Shown: positions 10,075 through 25,906 of the stretch, piece after piece
How positions within the stretch are numbered: the stretch's first letter is position 1
Layout of the letters: each line of letters starts with the position of its first letter
Assembly (NCBI GenBank): GCA_002104895.1
Contig: MCFG01000020.1
Span: 150,001 to 182,500, forward strand
Direction: 5' to 3'
DNA from: Anaeromyces robustus
Lineage: Eukaryota; Neocallimastigomycota; Neocallimastigomycetes; Neocallimastigales; Neocallimastigaceae
DNA: 32,500 nt
Program-made: the position numbers and the translations under genes
Notes under the pieces: generated by a model
Seen by the model: only the letters and a program-made list of their open reading frames with translations
The model's database searches: none
Told to the model about the DNA's origin: nothing

Positions 10075-10437
10075 AATAATTACAATATTATGCTTTGTTT
10101 TGTTTTGTTTTTTATTATTAAAAAAAAAAAACATATTTTTAATTTGTTCATTTATTTATTATATTTTATTATATATTACTAAACTTTAATTCTCTCTATT
10201 TCTATTGTTAATTTTTACAACACTTATTTCATTAATTATATTATTCTATAATGAAGAAAAAAAAATTAGAAAAAAAAAAAAAATTCTATATAATTTTTTC
10301 TTTTTTTTTTTTTTTCTTTTTTTATTTTTTATTTTTATTTTTAATATTTTATTTTATTTTATTATATTATATTTTTTTCTTTATTTTTATCTTTTATATT
10401 TTATTTTATTTTATTTTATTATCTCTCATATTTATTT
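10075..10437 (+). repeat. Dispersed direct repeat, copy B (no gene attached)
   Basis: This is the second copy of the 45-376 segment in the same orientation, with an extra (TTTTG)n block and expanded homopolymers. Where copy A leads into the AAA-ATPase-like start codon, copy B runs instead into TTTTA repeats (about 10456-10495) and then the 3' end of the ASCC2/CUE3 gene. It is an orphan copy at the boundary between the accessory region and the housekeeping block. Confidence 0.75.
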
Positions 10438-10574
10438 TGTATTATGTCATTTTATATTACTTTATTTTATTTTATTTTATTTTATTTTATTTTATTCATT
10501 GTAATTTTTTTAAAAAAAAAAAAAAAAAAAGTTATATTTATTTTAAAATAAAATAAGCTCAAAATATAATATTT

Positions 10575-10768
10575 CTATTCAAATCCTCCCATCATTAAAT
10601 TCATTTTACGTTGACGACCAGCTTTACGGTAATGATTATCAGCATCTGAACGTTTTTTGGAATGTGGTTTATTAGATTTTTCTGAACTAGAATTGCCTTT
10701 TTCTCCATCTTTATCTCTATTCTTTGATTTATTACCATTTTTATTATAACGATTATTATTTTTATTAC

Positions 10769-10814
<46 letters not shown>

Positions 10815-11290
10815 GTTGTTGTTATGGTCGTTATTATTCTTTCCATTTCCTTCTTTATTGATTACTTTATCTTTATTATCATTATTATTTTTATTTTTAT
10901 TGGATGAATTTTTATTACTATTATTATTATTATTGTTGTTGTTGTTATTGTTTTTATTTGAACGATTTCTATTATTATTGTTGTTGCTGTTGTTTGTATT
11001 ATTTCTACTATGATTATTATTATCTTTTTCATTATTTATTTTATTACTATTATTATTGTTATCTGATGTAGAGGTAGGTACTGGAGATGATGTTTGAGAA
11101 TTAGTAGATTTATTATTTTTATTAGAATTTTTATTCCTTGCTTCTTCACGTTTTTTCTATATTATATATATGAAAAATAAATAGATAAATAAATAATTTT
11201 TTTTTTAAGATTATAGAATTTCAATAACAGTAATAATAATTCATAATTAATGATTAATAATAGTTATAATTAAAAATAGTAATTATAATA

Positions 11291-11324
<34 letters not shown>

Positions 11325-14300
11325 TTTTTTTTTTTTATTTTTATAAATTTAATTATTTACAAACCTTATTACGTTGATACATTGTATACCATCCTTCAAT
11401 TTGTTCATTTGACATACCAGTTTCATTAATTAATTGAGTACGATGTTTTGATTTTCTATTATTTCTAAGGAAAACATCTGGATGACTTTCTAACCATTTC
11501 ATTAACACATTCTTATATATAACACCTGGGTCAGATGAATTGGCATCAGCATTAGTTTCTTGTTTTTTAGGCTATTATATTGATAAATATATATGAGGGG
11601 GAGAGAAAGAATATAGTTATTATGATTATTAATAAAATAAATTAAATTAAATAAAAAATAAAAAAAAATAAAAAAATAATATAATAAAAATAAAATAATA
11701 AAAAATATTATAAAATAAATACTTTTTCACTGTCTTCTTTTTCATTATCTTTATCATCATCGTTATTATCAATATTAACATTAAATTCATTAATACCATC
11801 CCAAGTATCATCATATTCATCATCATACATATCATAATGATTGACAATAGATTTAATTTGTTCTTTATCAACTTTGCTTTTATCATCAAATTCTTTTTCG
11901 AAGGTTCCACGACTAATAATAATAATAATAATAATAATAATTTTTTTTTTATAAAATAAATAATAATAAAATTAATAAATATTAATTTTAGGTATAAAAA
12001 TATTTGTATATAATAATAAAATTATAATATATATATATTATACATACTTCTTTTTACCAAGAATAACTTTACTCATATCAATTGTTCCATTTCTAAGAAT
12101 ATCAAATTCATCATTATCGAAAACATTTCTTCTTTCTTTAAGAATGTCATCAATTGTAATCTTTTTATTAGCTTCTTCATTCATCACTTTTTAATAAAAT
12201 TAATAGTAAATTTTAAAATTTCATAATGTAAAAAAAAAAATAAAATAAAATAAAAATAAAATAAAAATAAAAAATAAATTTATATTAATTATTAATTATA
12301 GTTTTATTATTTTTATTCGTAAAAAAAATTAACTAGTAAAAAATAAATAAAATAATAATATAAATAATAAAATAATATTTACTTTCTATTTGAGATGATA
12401 ATGGTTTAGAAAATTCAGATGGTATCTTTATGGTAGCTCTTTTTCTTTTTTTTATAAATAATAATAATAATAATAAATAGTCAGAATTGAATATTTATAT
12501 AATTTATTATTATATATTATTATATATAATAATTAAATTTGAATTTGAATGATTACCTCTTGGTAGATCTATTAAGAGATTTAAGATTTCCTGGTAAATC
12601 GTCATCTAAAAGTTTTGCAATAACAGTTTCAGGATTATTATTAAATGTTTCAAGACATTGATCAATAAATCCATCTCCAAAATCTGGGAATAATTCTTGA
12701 ACTTGAGAAATTAATACTGTACGATTAATATATTCATCATCAACTTCACCTGCAAAATTCTTTTACAATTATCATTATTATTATATTTATTTTTTAAAAT
12801 ATAAATTGAAATATATATATTGATTAAAAATATAATTCAAATATAAATATTTTATTTAATATTGAATATGAATATATATTTAATTTAATTGAAAATTATT
12901 AAAACATATATACAATAATTATTATAAAATTAAAATTATTATCAAATATCATTACTAAATTTTTTTTTATCTTTTTTCATTCATATTTATTTAATTATCT
13001 TATTAAATAATTTATACTTACATCATTTGGATTTAATGAACCTCTGGTATCTTGATTTTCACTTTGATTAATTAAAAGTTCAATTGAATTAATTATTTCA
13101 TTTAATGATATTTTACTCTTTTTTTGTTGAATTAATTCTTTAATACCATCAACTAAACCATAACGAATATCAAAATCAACAATAAAAAGACTATTTTCCA
13201 TATAAATAGATTTTTTAATGACTTCATTATTTTCAGAAGAAGTTAAAATTAAAATTTCATTTAAAAACCTTTTTAATTTTTGGAAAAGTAAATCCACTTC
13301 ACGTTCATTAGCTCCTACAATTTTATCATAATAATTCAACTTTAAATAAATAAATAAAATATTTAAAACCGTGGTTTTAAAATTTTGTATAATAATATGA
13401 TAAATATCATTAGAAAATTGATTTGATTTAGCATTATCATTAGAATTGGTACACCAAACTTGATATAATGAAAGTAAAGCTCGAATAAAAGAAGAATTAT
13501 CATCATCAAATATAATTTTAAATACATCTTCATTCACAGTTTCAAGTAATATGGTATAACTATGAATTACTTCTTCAAGTGCACTTAAAAGTTGTTGAAA
13601 TTGTTCATCAGGTGACATTAAAAGAATAGGTAATTTGTCAATTTGAGATTTTAACATTTCTGATAATTTTTCAGTAAGTTCTATGGATTTCTTTATATCA
13701 ATATTAAAAGTTGGATGTATTTTTATTATTCTAGAAAGAATGTCTCTTACAATACTCTTATTACTTTCATAATACAAATTAACAAAATCAAATAAAAAGG
13801 GTATACTGAAAATATTATATTTTTTCAAATTTGATGTATAAGAAGTTTCGGACCAACTATTATTCTTATTATTATCTTTAGTATCAGTATGTTCACTATA
13901 TGGATTATTATCGTTAAGATAAGATAAACGTGAAATTAATAAAAATATGTATTGAGAAAATTCTGCTTCTAAATTACATATTTTATCTGGCATATCAATA
14001 TATTCCCAATTTTCAATTTTACTTGATTTTTCTTTTTGTCTATTATGTTTAACAGTTTGAATCCACTCAATGCAACCTCTACAATAATTTTCAATAAAAT
14101 TAATAACTTCTAATGTTGAATTAAAAATTTCATTTTTTGTCTCTTTTCTATTTAAAACAAAATTCCAAAATGTCGAAAAATTCATTTGAAGTAATGCTTT
14201 AATATTAACTATTTCTTGTTTTAAATAATTTTCTCTATATTGAATTTGTTCATCTAAGGGTATATCATTTAATAAAGATATTGCTATATGATATGGTGTA

Positions 14301-14404
14301 TATGAATCAAAGGTTATTGCCTCATATTGTTTTATTAATGATGGATCTAAAGCTGGAATTTTTTTATTATCAATTTCAATAAAGCCTTTTTCTAATGAAT
14401 TCAT
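10575..14404 (-). CDS. ASCC2: ASCC2/CUE3 homologue (CUE-domain subunit of the ribosome quality-control trigger complex)
   Basis: Seven exons on the minus strand: 14404-13022, 12759-12557, 12444-12383, 12186-12048, 11912-11723, 11571-11365 and 11156-10575. All phases agree, giving 921 residues. Exon 1 encodes the long alpha-helical N-terminal region (residues 1-461). Exon 2 carries the ubiquitin-binding CUE domain at residues about 475-513 (ISQVQELFPDFGDGFIDQCL, then NNPETVIAKLL). Exon 4 has NVFDNDEFDIL and exon 5 has YDDEYDDTWDG, both close to motifs conserved in human ASCC2. Exon 6 has SHPDVFLRNNRKSKHRTQL and NEQIEGWYTMYQRN, as in fungal CUE3 proteins. The last exon is dominated by asparagine tracts and ends in a basic tail (NHYRKAGRQRKM). 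By family, ASCC2/CUE3 binds ubiquitin and works with the helicase ASCC3/SLH1 to split collided ribosomes, and in animals it also serves alkylation repair. It lies head to head with TAF13. Confidence 0.9.
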
Positions 14405-14804
14405 TTTTGTTTTTTAATTATTTTTTTTTTTAGTTTTATATATATATATATATGTGAATATTTAAAATATATATTAAATATGAATACAAATATGAATATA
14501 ATAAAGAAATTTATAACAAAATAAAAAATAAAAATTGAAATCCTCTATTATTATAATTATATTATTCAAAAAAATATGGAAAAATAAATATATGTATGAT
14601 TTAATAATGTGTCTAAGTTAAAAAAAAAAATTAAATTTATGGCACATAACTATAATATAAATTTTTATCCAATGATTTTTAAGCAATCATAAAATAATTT
14701 GATTTATATATAAATAAAAATATTAAAAAACATACATTTTATTTATATTATTATTAGTAAAATATTAAATTAATAATTTTTAAATTTAAAATTTTAAAAT
14801 CTAA
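14405..14804. promoter_or_regulatory. 400-bp shared upstream region of ASCC2/CUE3 and TAF13
   Basis: The two start codons (14404 minus, 14805 plus) face away from each other, so this interval must hold both promoters. A CCAAT pentamer occurs near 14669-14673 and an AT dinucleotide run near 14438-14453. No other factor site can be claimed from sequence alone. Confidence 0.55.
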
Positions 14805-15292
14805 ATGAAGGAAAAAAGAAAACATCAATTTACAAAGGAAATAAAGTTATTAATGTATGGGTTTGGTGATGTCCAAAATCCAAGACAAGATTCAGCTGAA
14901 TTATTAGAAGATATTTTATATAATTATCTTCAAGATATTGTAAATATCATAATTATCTATTAAATGAAAGAAATTTTAAATATTAAAACTTAATAATTTT
15001 TCTTTTTTTTTTCTCAATAAAATTTATTTTTTCTATTTAATATAATATTTCATACTTCAAATAATATTAATAGTGTACAAAAGTAGCAAGAGTTGGTCAT
15101 AAAAGAGGAAAAGTTATTACGGATGATTTCTTATACATTTTAAGAAAAGATCCAAAAAAATTAGCTAGATGTAAAGAATTATTAATTATGCAAGAAGATT
15201 TAAGAAAAGCTAGAACTTTATTTGAAGAACCTGAAATGAATATAAAGGGAAAAAAACGTTTAACAAATAGACCTGAAGATGAAAAACAATAA
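14805..15292 (+). CDS. TAF13: TFIID subunit TAF13 (histone-fold protein)
   Basis: Two exons, 14805-14939 and 15074-15292, join in phase 0 across a 134-base intron (donor GTAAAT, acceptor TAG) to give 117 residues. The protein starts MKEKRKHQFTKEIKLLMYGF and continues GDVQNPRQDSAELLEDIL. After the intron come VARVGHKRGKVITDDFLYIL and RKDPKKLARCKELLIMQEDL. These match the TAF13/SPT3-type histone fold at its expected length, including the family's MYGFGD, LEDIL and RKDP signatures. By family, TAF13 pairs with TAF11 inside the general transcription factor TFIID. The short tail after the fold (about 20 residues, Lys/Arg/Asp/Glu-rich) is unremarkable. It is divergent from ASCC2/CUE3 and convergent with MTR4. 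Confidence 0.95.
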
Positions 15293-15839
15293 AATATCAA
15301 TCATAAAATAATAAAAATTTATTATTATCAATTAATCAAAAATCATTTATATATATAAATTTCTTTTTATATATCAATTTCTCAAATAACTAAATAATCC
15401 ATTGTATAACAACTTTCATAAATTAATCAAATTTTTTCATATTTATCACCTAAAATTTTTTTTTCTTATAAAAAAAACATATTACTTATATACTCTGATG
15501 AAATATAAATTTAATTATTAAATACCATAATTAACATCAAATATATATAACTATCTTTTGTATATTAAAATAAATTTGAAATAAAATTAATAACAATAAA
15601 AATATATATATAATTACAAAATTGTACATTTTTTATTTATATGAATGAATATATAATTCTTTTTTCTATATTTAAAATATATAAATATGTAAATTGTTAC
15701 ATATTAAATAAATAAATCTATATTTTGATAAAAGAAAAAAAAAATAAAAAGAATAATAATTTTCAGTTTTTGAATTTTATTGTATTATAGGTATAATGGA
15801 AAAAAGAAAAAAAAATACAAATAATTGTTTTTTATTAAA
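15293..15839. other. Tail-to-tail intergenic region between TAF13 and MTR4
   Basis: About 550 bases of AT-rich DNA that must contain the 3' ends of both convergent transcripts. I see no gene, conserved motif or distinctive repeat. Confidence 0.7.
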
Positions 15840-18800
15840 TTAAAGATATAAACTAGCTGAAAATGCAATGCCTCTATGATTTTGTTTAATAGCTATTAAA
15901 ATTATTCAAAAATATACATATATATATATATATAAAAAATTACTATTATTAATTCTATTTAAACAAAAAAAAAATTATGTATATATATTTTATTATTATA
16001 ATTATAATTAAATTTATTATTATTAGCATTATTATTATTGTTGTTACCTTCTTTAAATTTATTCTCTAACTCAATGTTATTAATAACATGAGCTGCTTTA
16101 ACCAATTGTTGTAAAAGTTCATCTATACTTTTAATGACTTTAATGATAGAACCTTCATATAATTCTGATAATTTACAAATATTAGCAAAAGGTTCACCAC
16201 TACCCCATGCATACATGGCATTAATTAAATTTTTTCTAAAACTTTCTATATATTTTTCTTCATCTATTTCTAATTTAGATTCAATACTTATTTTTAAAAC
16301 CTTTTTTACAATATCCGTTAACTGTTTATACGGTTTCCTCATTTCTTTTCTTATTAAATAATCTTCTTTTTCCTTAAATATTATATATATATATATGTTA
16401 CAATGCACAGATATAAATAAATAAATAGATTTTAAATAAAAATATCATGTTAGATAATTATTATTAATATTATTATCTCTTTATTTATTTGTTCTAATTT
16501 TTAATATATTAAATTTAATATTTTCCCTTTTTTTTTTTTTTTTTATATTCAAAATTATTTATTTATTAATAAATTAATTTGTATATATATAATTACCTTT
16601 TCAGGTAATACAACACAACTTAAAATAGATATAACTTGTGGGATAGTTAAATCATTAAATACACCATCGAATATCATTTCAGTAATAACTAATTCATCAC
16701 CTGTTTGTATTTCACATGCTACACGACCTTTTAATTCTAAAATTTCTGATGATGATAAAAATCCAAGCCTAAATAATTAATTTGTAAAAAAAATTATTTT
16801 TATGTTAATGATATACATATAGTAATATATCTAGCTAGATATAATTCAATATTAATAATAGTAAATAATAAATAATAATGATAATAATAATAACAAATTG
16901 TTGTTAAAAAATCTTTTTAAAAATACTTTAAAAAAATTTATATACCTTCGAAGAACTCTTTTTCTATATTTTAATTCATCTAATTTTAATATATTTTTTA
17001 TTTTTCCTATTTTTTTCTTCATATACTTTATTTTTTTATTTAAAACCATCTTTTTATCATATTGTTCGTATAATGTTTTAATATCTGGTGAATCATGTAA
17101 TGGGTGCTTAAATAATTTTTCTTCTAATATTTGAATTTTCTAAATTTAAAAAAAAATGAAAATAAAAATAAAAATAGTTAATAACATAATATAATATAAT
17201 ATAATATAATATAATATAATATAATATATTATATTATATTTATTACTAAAATACAATGATATATATTTTAGTTATATACATATATATATATACCTTTATT
17301 AATTGATCAAATGAGGAATCATTAATCTTTAAATCTTCTATTGGATCTAATAAAGGAATACCATCTTGATAATTCTTAGTTATTTCTGAAATAACTTTTG
17401 CCATTTGATTCCTTGATTCAAGATTTTTAAGATTATTAGGAAGAAAAACTCTTAATGAGCTTATCTCTTCAACAGAACTTAAATCACATGGTACAATAAT
17501 GGCATCACTTTTTTCTCCTTCTTCACATGGTTTTGGCTCTAAATGATCTTTTTCTGTTCCTTGTTTACATAATAATAAAACATCAATAATATACCGATTA
17601 CCTTCAAACTCTGATTTAACATCACTTCCTTTAATTTGTGTAAAACATTTTTGGAAATTAATTAATATACCCCAACCAAAATCATCATCATCTATGGTAT
17701 TACTTTCTTCATTTAAAATAGCATTATCATCTAAATTAGTTTCTAAATCATGTTGATGATTTATTTTAATATGTACTAATCTTCCTGGTTGTAAAAATGG
17801 CAGGATATAAACAGGATGATTAATAACAGACTTAAAATCTTCTTTATAAATTTCCAATTGTTTATAAATATTATAATATTCTTCTATACTTTCTTCATTT
17901 TCAATACTTATTTTAGAATATTGATTTTGTAAATTTTTTAAATTCTTTTCTAAACTAGGTTCCTTTAATCGATTTTGATATTGATAAAAACTTTTTTCTA
18001 ATATAACTTCTGGTTTATAAGGCTCTAAAAGTAATAAATTAAGAATCATACTATATCTAATATGGAATGCACTTTTAAGTTCATTAGGACTACCTTTAAT
18101 CATATCTTTTGCATATTCTGAATCTATTTTTTCATCTAACATTAGAATTACAATACCAAAATCATCCAAACCTCTACGTCCTGCTCTACCACTCATCTTT
18201 TTGTTTTTTGTTTTTTTTTTTTTTTTGTTTTTGTTTTTGTTTTTGTTTTTGTTTTTTGTTTTTTGTTTTTTTATGATAAATCAACAATAATTAAAATAAA
18301 ATATTATATAATAAAATTAAATACATATATAATTAAATATTTACTAAAAATTAAATTATAATTTTTTTTAAATTTTTTAGAGTTTTTATTATGTTTATTA
18401 TATTACCTGTATATATTCACCACTTGTTAACCAACGTTTTCTACTACCATCAAATTTTTTTAATTTTGAAAATACAACAGTTTTAGCTGGCATATTTAAA
18501 CCAATTGAAAAAGTTTCAGTAGCAAATAATACTTTTACCAAACCTTCTTGAAACAAAATTTCAATAATTTCTTTTAACAGAGGAAGAAGACCAGAATGAT
18601 GAATCCCTATACCTCTTTTTAATAATGGTAACATATTTTGAATTTGATGAAGTTGAGTATCTTCATCAGATAATGTAGCTGTAGCATTCTTAAATATTTC
18701 ATCAATCATATTTTTTTCATGATCATCATTAAAATCAAATTTTGATAACTGAATAGCAAAAATTTCACAATCTTTTTTCGAAAAAGAAAATACAATTGCC

Positions 18801-20641
18801 GGTTGATAATTTTTGGATATTATCATTTTAACAATATTTAATATATCCGTAAAATCTTAAAAATATTGATATTTAACATTAACATCATTATAATAAAAGC
18901 ATTTAAAATATAGTATAAATAACATAGAAAGTATAAATAACATAGAAGGATTTTACATATATAATATATAAAATTTTTGTTTAGTAAATATATTAAAAAA
19001 TTAAATATAAAGTTAAGGATGATATTGAAATTATTTTTTTTTATTAATAAATAAATAAATTTATATATGTATATATATTTAAAAAAACAAAATAAAATAA
19101 ACCTTTAGAATTATTTTTCCACTTTTTTAGTTTTGATTCTGATTCTGTTTCTAATAAATTCATAACTTTATAATAATTATCTTGATGAAATTCACCCTCT
19201 TCATCTACAGCTATATAAATACCACTTCCATTTATTGGAAATAAATAATGTTGTAAAGGTGTAGGTCTATAATCAGTAGAGATTACATGGCAGGGTTGTT
19301 TATGAATTTTACAAACCCATTCAGCAAATTGAGTAGCATTGGGTATAGTAGCTGAAAGAAATATAAATCTAATCTCTGAAGGTACAATAATAATTGCTTC
19401 TTCCCATACAACACCTCTGTCTTTTATATGAAAAAAAAAAAAAAGGATGTATAAACAAATTATTTAATTGCCCTATTAAATAAATTATTTAATATAGGTA
19501 CATATAATTTATTAGTTACCAATATCTTGCATATAATGAATTTCATCAAATATAATCCAGGAAGCTTCTTTTACAACATCATTTTTTCTATATAGCATTG
19601 TTCTTAAAATTTCAGTAGTCATAACTAAGCAACTAGCATTAGGATTAATTGTGATATCACCTGTAATTAAACCAACATCGCCAAATTCTTGTACAAAATC
19701 CCGATATTTTTGATTTGATAATGCCTTAATTTATTATTAATATTATATAATAATGAATAAATTATGTAATTTAATATTTTTCATAACAATAAAATTGAAA
19801 TTATTAATTTCAAATTTCAAATTTTGAATTTCAAAATTTAAATTTTAAATTTCAAATTTTAAATTTTAAAAATTAAATTTCAAATTTCAAATTATAATAA
19901 TAAAACATATTATATTATTAATTAATTAATTATAAATTTAAAAAAAAAAATAAAAATTAATAAATGCAAAATAAAAAAAAATAATAATAATAATAATAAT
20001 AATATATACCTTTATTGGACTTGTATACACAACTCTTTGTCTATTTTGTAATGCTTTTGCTATTGCATACTCTGCTACTACTGTTTTACCTGCACTTGTA
20101 TGAGCACTAACTAATGCTGATTCATTTCGTTCAATACAATTAATTGCATATTTTTGAAAAGGATCTAATTTAAATTTATATTCTCTAGAAGGTTTTTCTG
20201 GTAAATTTTCATTCTTTATTGAAGTGTATTCATAATTTAATGGATGAACAACTTCATGTCTAACCTTATTATTTAGTAACATTAAAATTTTTAATTAATG
20301 AAGTTTCTTTAAAAATAATAGTATATATATGATATTTTTAAATAAATACATACAGAACGTCTACTATAAAAATTTTGTTTTTCATCATTTTCTACAAAAC
20401 AATCAGTTATGATAAATTCATTTTCCTCAATATTATTATTTAATTGATTTGAAATTTCTGCTATATCTTCATTTAATTTTTGTTTTTTTGGTTGAATTTC
20501 ATATTCCTCACTGCTATCTGAATCTTCTTTTCTAATTTTTTTATTTTTTTCAATATTTATTACAGAAGTTTCATTTAATAAATGACTACTTGAAACACTA
20601 TCATCCTCAGTAAAGCAATTAAATAATTCATCAGTATCCAT
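15840..20641 (-). CDS. MTR4: MTR4-type exosome RNA helicase (Ski2-like DExH)
   Basis: Ten minus-strand exons join with consistent phases into 1053 residues: 20641-20354, 20264-20010, 19724-19520, 19420-19103, 18855-18407, 18196-17294, 17139-16946, 16768-16597, 16372-16048 and 15892-15840. The N-terminus is acidic and disordered. Helicase motifs: [18 protein letters not shown] (motif I, residues about 149-166), DEIH (motif II, 241-244), FLSATIPN (motif III, about 270-277), [15 protein letters not shown] (motif V) and [10 protein letters not shown] (motif VI, about 505-514). The middle holds the arch/KOW insert ([12 protein letters not shown], then [10 protein letters not shown]). The C-terminal helical domain includes [28 protein letters not shown] and ELENKF. 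The 18-codon last exon restores the family ending FSASLYL, which the unspliced reading misses. MTR4 unwinds RNA for the nuclear exosome, alone or in TRAMP. The VRHEVVHP...NYEY and [14 protein letters not shown] region and the ending fit MTR4 better than SKI2 or SLH1. Confidence 0.95.
19761..19910 (-). repeat. AAATTTCAAATTT minisatellite inside MTR4 intron 2
   Basis: The second MTR4 intron (20009-19725) carries many imperfect copies of AAATTT(C/T)AAATTT-like words, several of them self-complementary, plus an ATT array next to the donor. Intron 5 (18406-18197) similarly contains repeated GTTTTT units at about 18212-18270, and intron 6 has an ATAAT array at about 17187-17230. Confidence 0.75.
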
Positions 20642-21423
20642 TATAAATATTATTAATATTTTTATTAAATATTAATTATAATTATTATAATTATTATTTT
20701 TTTAATTATAATTTATTATTTAATATTTATTTAAATAAAATTTAAACTTATTAAAAATAAAAATGCTTTTATCTTTTTTTTTATCTTTTTTATGTTCGTT
20801 CAATTACTAAATATTATTTTTCTTTTTTTTTTTTTTTTGCATATTATTTAACAATTTCTTTAATATTGATCAAAATTAATTTATGGATAATAAATTTTTT
20901 AACATACATAATTATTTAAGGGTTAGAATATATTGCTAATTACTATTATATTACATTTACTATTATTATAATTATTATAATTATTATTATTGTTGTTATT
21001 GTTGTCGTTGTTGTCGTTGTCGTTGTTAAATAGAATAAGTTTTTTTTTTTTAAAATATTATATGTATTATGTACATATGACTTTATGTTTTTTTAAAACA
21101 GCTTATTATATTTTTAGAGCTTTAAAAACATAAAATAAAATAAAATAAAAATATATTCAAAATAATCAATTATTACAAGAATTATAATAACACTTTATTA
21201 TTAAAATTAATAAATAAATAAAATAAGTAAGTAATAAGTAAACTAACTATAATTTTATTATTTATTCATTATAATATTTTTTCATATTAAAAAATATAAA
21301 TAATATATAAATATTTTGATGTCTTCATATATTTTAATTTTTAATTTATTCTTTTTTTAATATCATCAAAGAATAGAGTTTTAATTTCATTTTAAAATAA
21401 TAACAAATTTATTTAATTAATAT

Positions 21424-21454
<31 letters not shown>

Positions 21455-22329
21455 TTAAACTATTTATTAAAATATATCAAATAATATGTATAATACTAAA
21501 AAATAATTAAAATGTTTAATATTATTGTTTATTAATTAATTATTGCATTTTGGAACATTATAATTTATTATTAAATAAAATTAAAAAAAAACAAAAACAA
21601 AAACAAAAACAAATAATAATAATAATAATAATAAAAACAAAGAACATATAAAAAAAGAAAAAAATTTAGTTATTAAATATTATATTATTATTGAATAGCA
21701 ATAACTTTATATTATGATTAATTATTATTACATAAAATACTTAAATAAAAAAGAAAAATAAAATAATAGAATAATAATATTATTTAAATTTAGTTATTTA
21801 TTCAAAAATAATTATAATTATATCCTTTATTTAGTAATAATATATTTTATTCAATTAAAATCATATTATTATTATTTAATATGTATTATTAGTAAGTATT
21901 ATTATATTAAGAACTAATAATACAAGTAGGGAAAAAAAATACTACAAATTTTAAAATATTAATTTCAAAAAAAAAAGATATATATAATTAATAATATATG
22001 AAATTAATATATATAAATTAGTATTTAACCAACAGATTTATAATAAAATATAGGGAAATTATTTATCATTAATATTTTTATATTTTAATTAATAATTAAA
22101 TTGTATAATTTATTTTTCATTATATCATCATAATTTATTATTATTTTTATGTTTAACAATTAATTATACAAAAATTACAACAATTAGATGAATTTAATTT
22201 AAATTTTATAATTTTTTACATAATTATATATACCTATAATATTTTTAGAAAAGTAATTTAAGAACTTACTATCATTAATATTTATTAAAAAAAAAAAAGA
22301 AGCAAAAAAGAATAATTAATATATGTAAC
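20642..22329. promoter_or_regulatory. 1.7-kb head-to-head intergenic region of MTR4 and the Nudix gene
   Basis: Both flanking genes start away from this interval, so both promoters must lie here. It includes a GTT/GTC/ATT trinucleotide array at about 20979-21027, which would read as Asn/Asp codons on the minus strand. There is also a TTTA array at about 21421-21455 and an ACAAAA array at about 21590-21612. No additional gene, TATA element or conserved site can be supported. Confidence 0.55.
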
Positions 22330-24907
<2,578 letters not shown>

Positions 24908-25906
24908 AATAATATATATAAATAGTATATTAAATATTTTTTTTAATATTATTTATTTTATTTATATATGCTTTATTTTACAGATATTAAATATATTAAA
25001 TATATATATATTTTTATTATATTTTCAATAATAATGTTATTTTCTTATAGTTATATCAGTTACTGATTAGTTTCTCTTATTCCTTTACCTATAGTTAATT
25101 ATATCCATTAATTTTAATAATATCTTATTCTTTATTTTAATTTATAATTAATTATTAGTTTCTAATTAGTTATAAATTATATTTATATTTTTTTTTTATT
25201 ATTTTTTGGAAAATAATAAATAATAGATAATAAATAAATAAATAACTAAATAAATAAATAGATAAATATAATTAAATAATTGTATAATTAAATAATAATA
25301 TAATTATATAAAAATGTAATAAATTAAACAATCTTTCAATAAATAATTAATGTAAATAATTAATTAAATATATTTATTATTTACAATAATTAATAATAAT
25401 AAAAAAAAAAAAAAACTTAATAATATATTTAATAAAGAAAAAAATTTTAAAATAAAACATACATCCATTTTTATATTAAATATATAGTTATTATTATATA
25501 TATAATTTTATTATATTTAATATATATATAATATTATAAGAATAAATAAAATATTTTTTTATGAAAGTATTTAAATTTTATGTGTAATTTTTTAATTTTT
25601 CAATGATAATAGTATATTAATTTTAATTATTGAACGTCTTATTCATTTTTTTTTTAAAAAAAAAAAAAAAAGTTTATTTTAATCCTATTATCCTTTTATA
25701 TATAATTTATATATTTTGGTTATTTTGAATAATAATTTTTTCTCTTTATGTTAATTATCATGAAAATGCTACATGATAATCTAATTTATCCAATCAGATT
25801 ATAATATTCAAAAATAGTTTATAAAATTTTTATTTAATTATTTTAAAAAAAAATTTTTTTTAAAAAGGTACTTTTATTAATAATTAAAAAATTTTAGAAT
25901 ATAAAA
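24908..25906. other. Intergenic region between the Nudix gene and TOM7
   Basis: About 1 kb of AT-rich DNA with no gene. Possible landmarks are a TTTTACAG site at 24976-24983 that could serve as a last acceptor of the Nudix gene, and CCAATCAG near 25788-25795, about 110 bases before the TOM7 start. The TOM7 promoter should lie in the right half. Confidence 0.6.

Noticed and set aside
45-10437. Calling the 330-360 bp repeats LTRs of a retrotransposon
   Set aside because: No reverse transcriptase, integrase, primer-binding site or TG...CA ends could be seen between or in the copies.
10205-10556. Hydrophobic Phe/Tyr/Leu-rich open frames
   Set aside because: They are produced by TTTTA and poly-T runs in repeat copy B and show no real protein pattern.
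10813-11013. Plus-strand Leu-rich open frame
   Set aside because: It is the complement of the Asn/Ser-rich last exon of ASCC2/CUE3.
15959-16047. MTR4 ending in an Asn-rich tail
   Set aside because: This is intron read-through. A GTAACA donor after position 16048 and the 15892-15840 exon restore the conserved FSASLYL ending.
15840-20641. SKI2 or SLH1/ASCC3 identity for the helicase
   Set aside because: The single helicase cassette, N-terminal VRHEV...NYEY region, length of about 1050 and FSASLYL terminus fit MTR4. SLH1 has two cassettes and SKI2 a different N-terminus.
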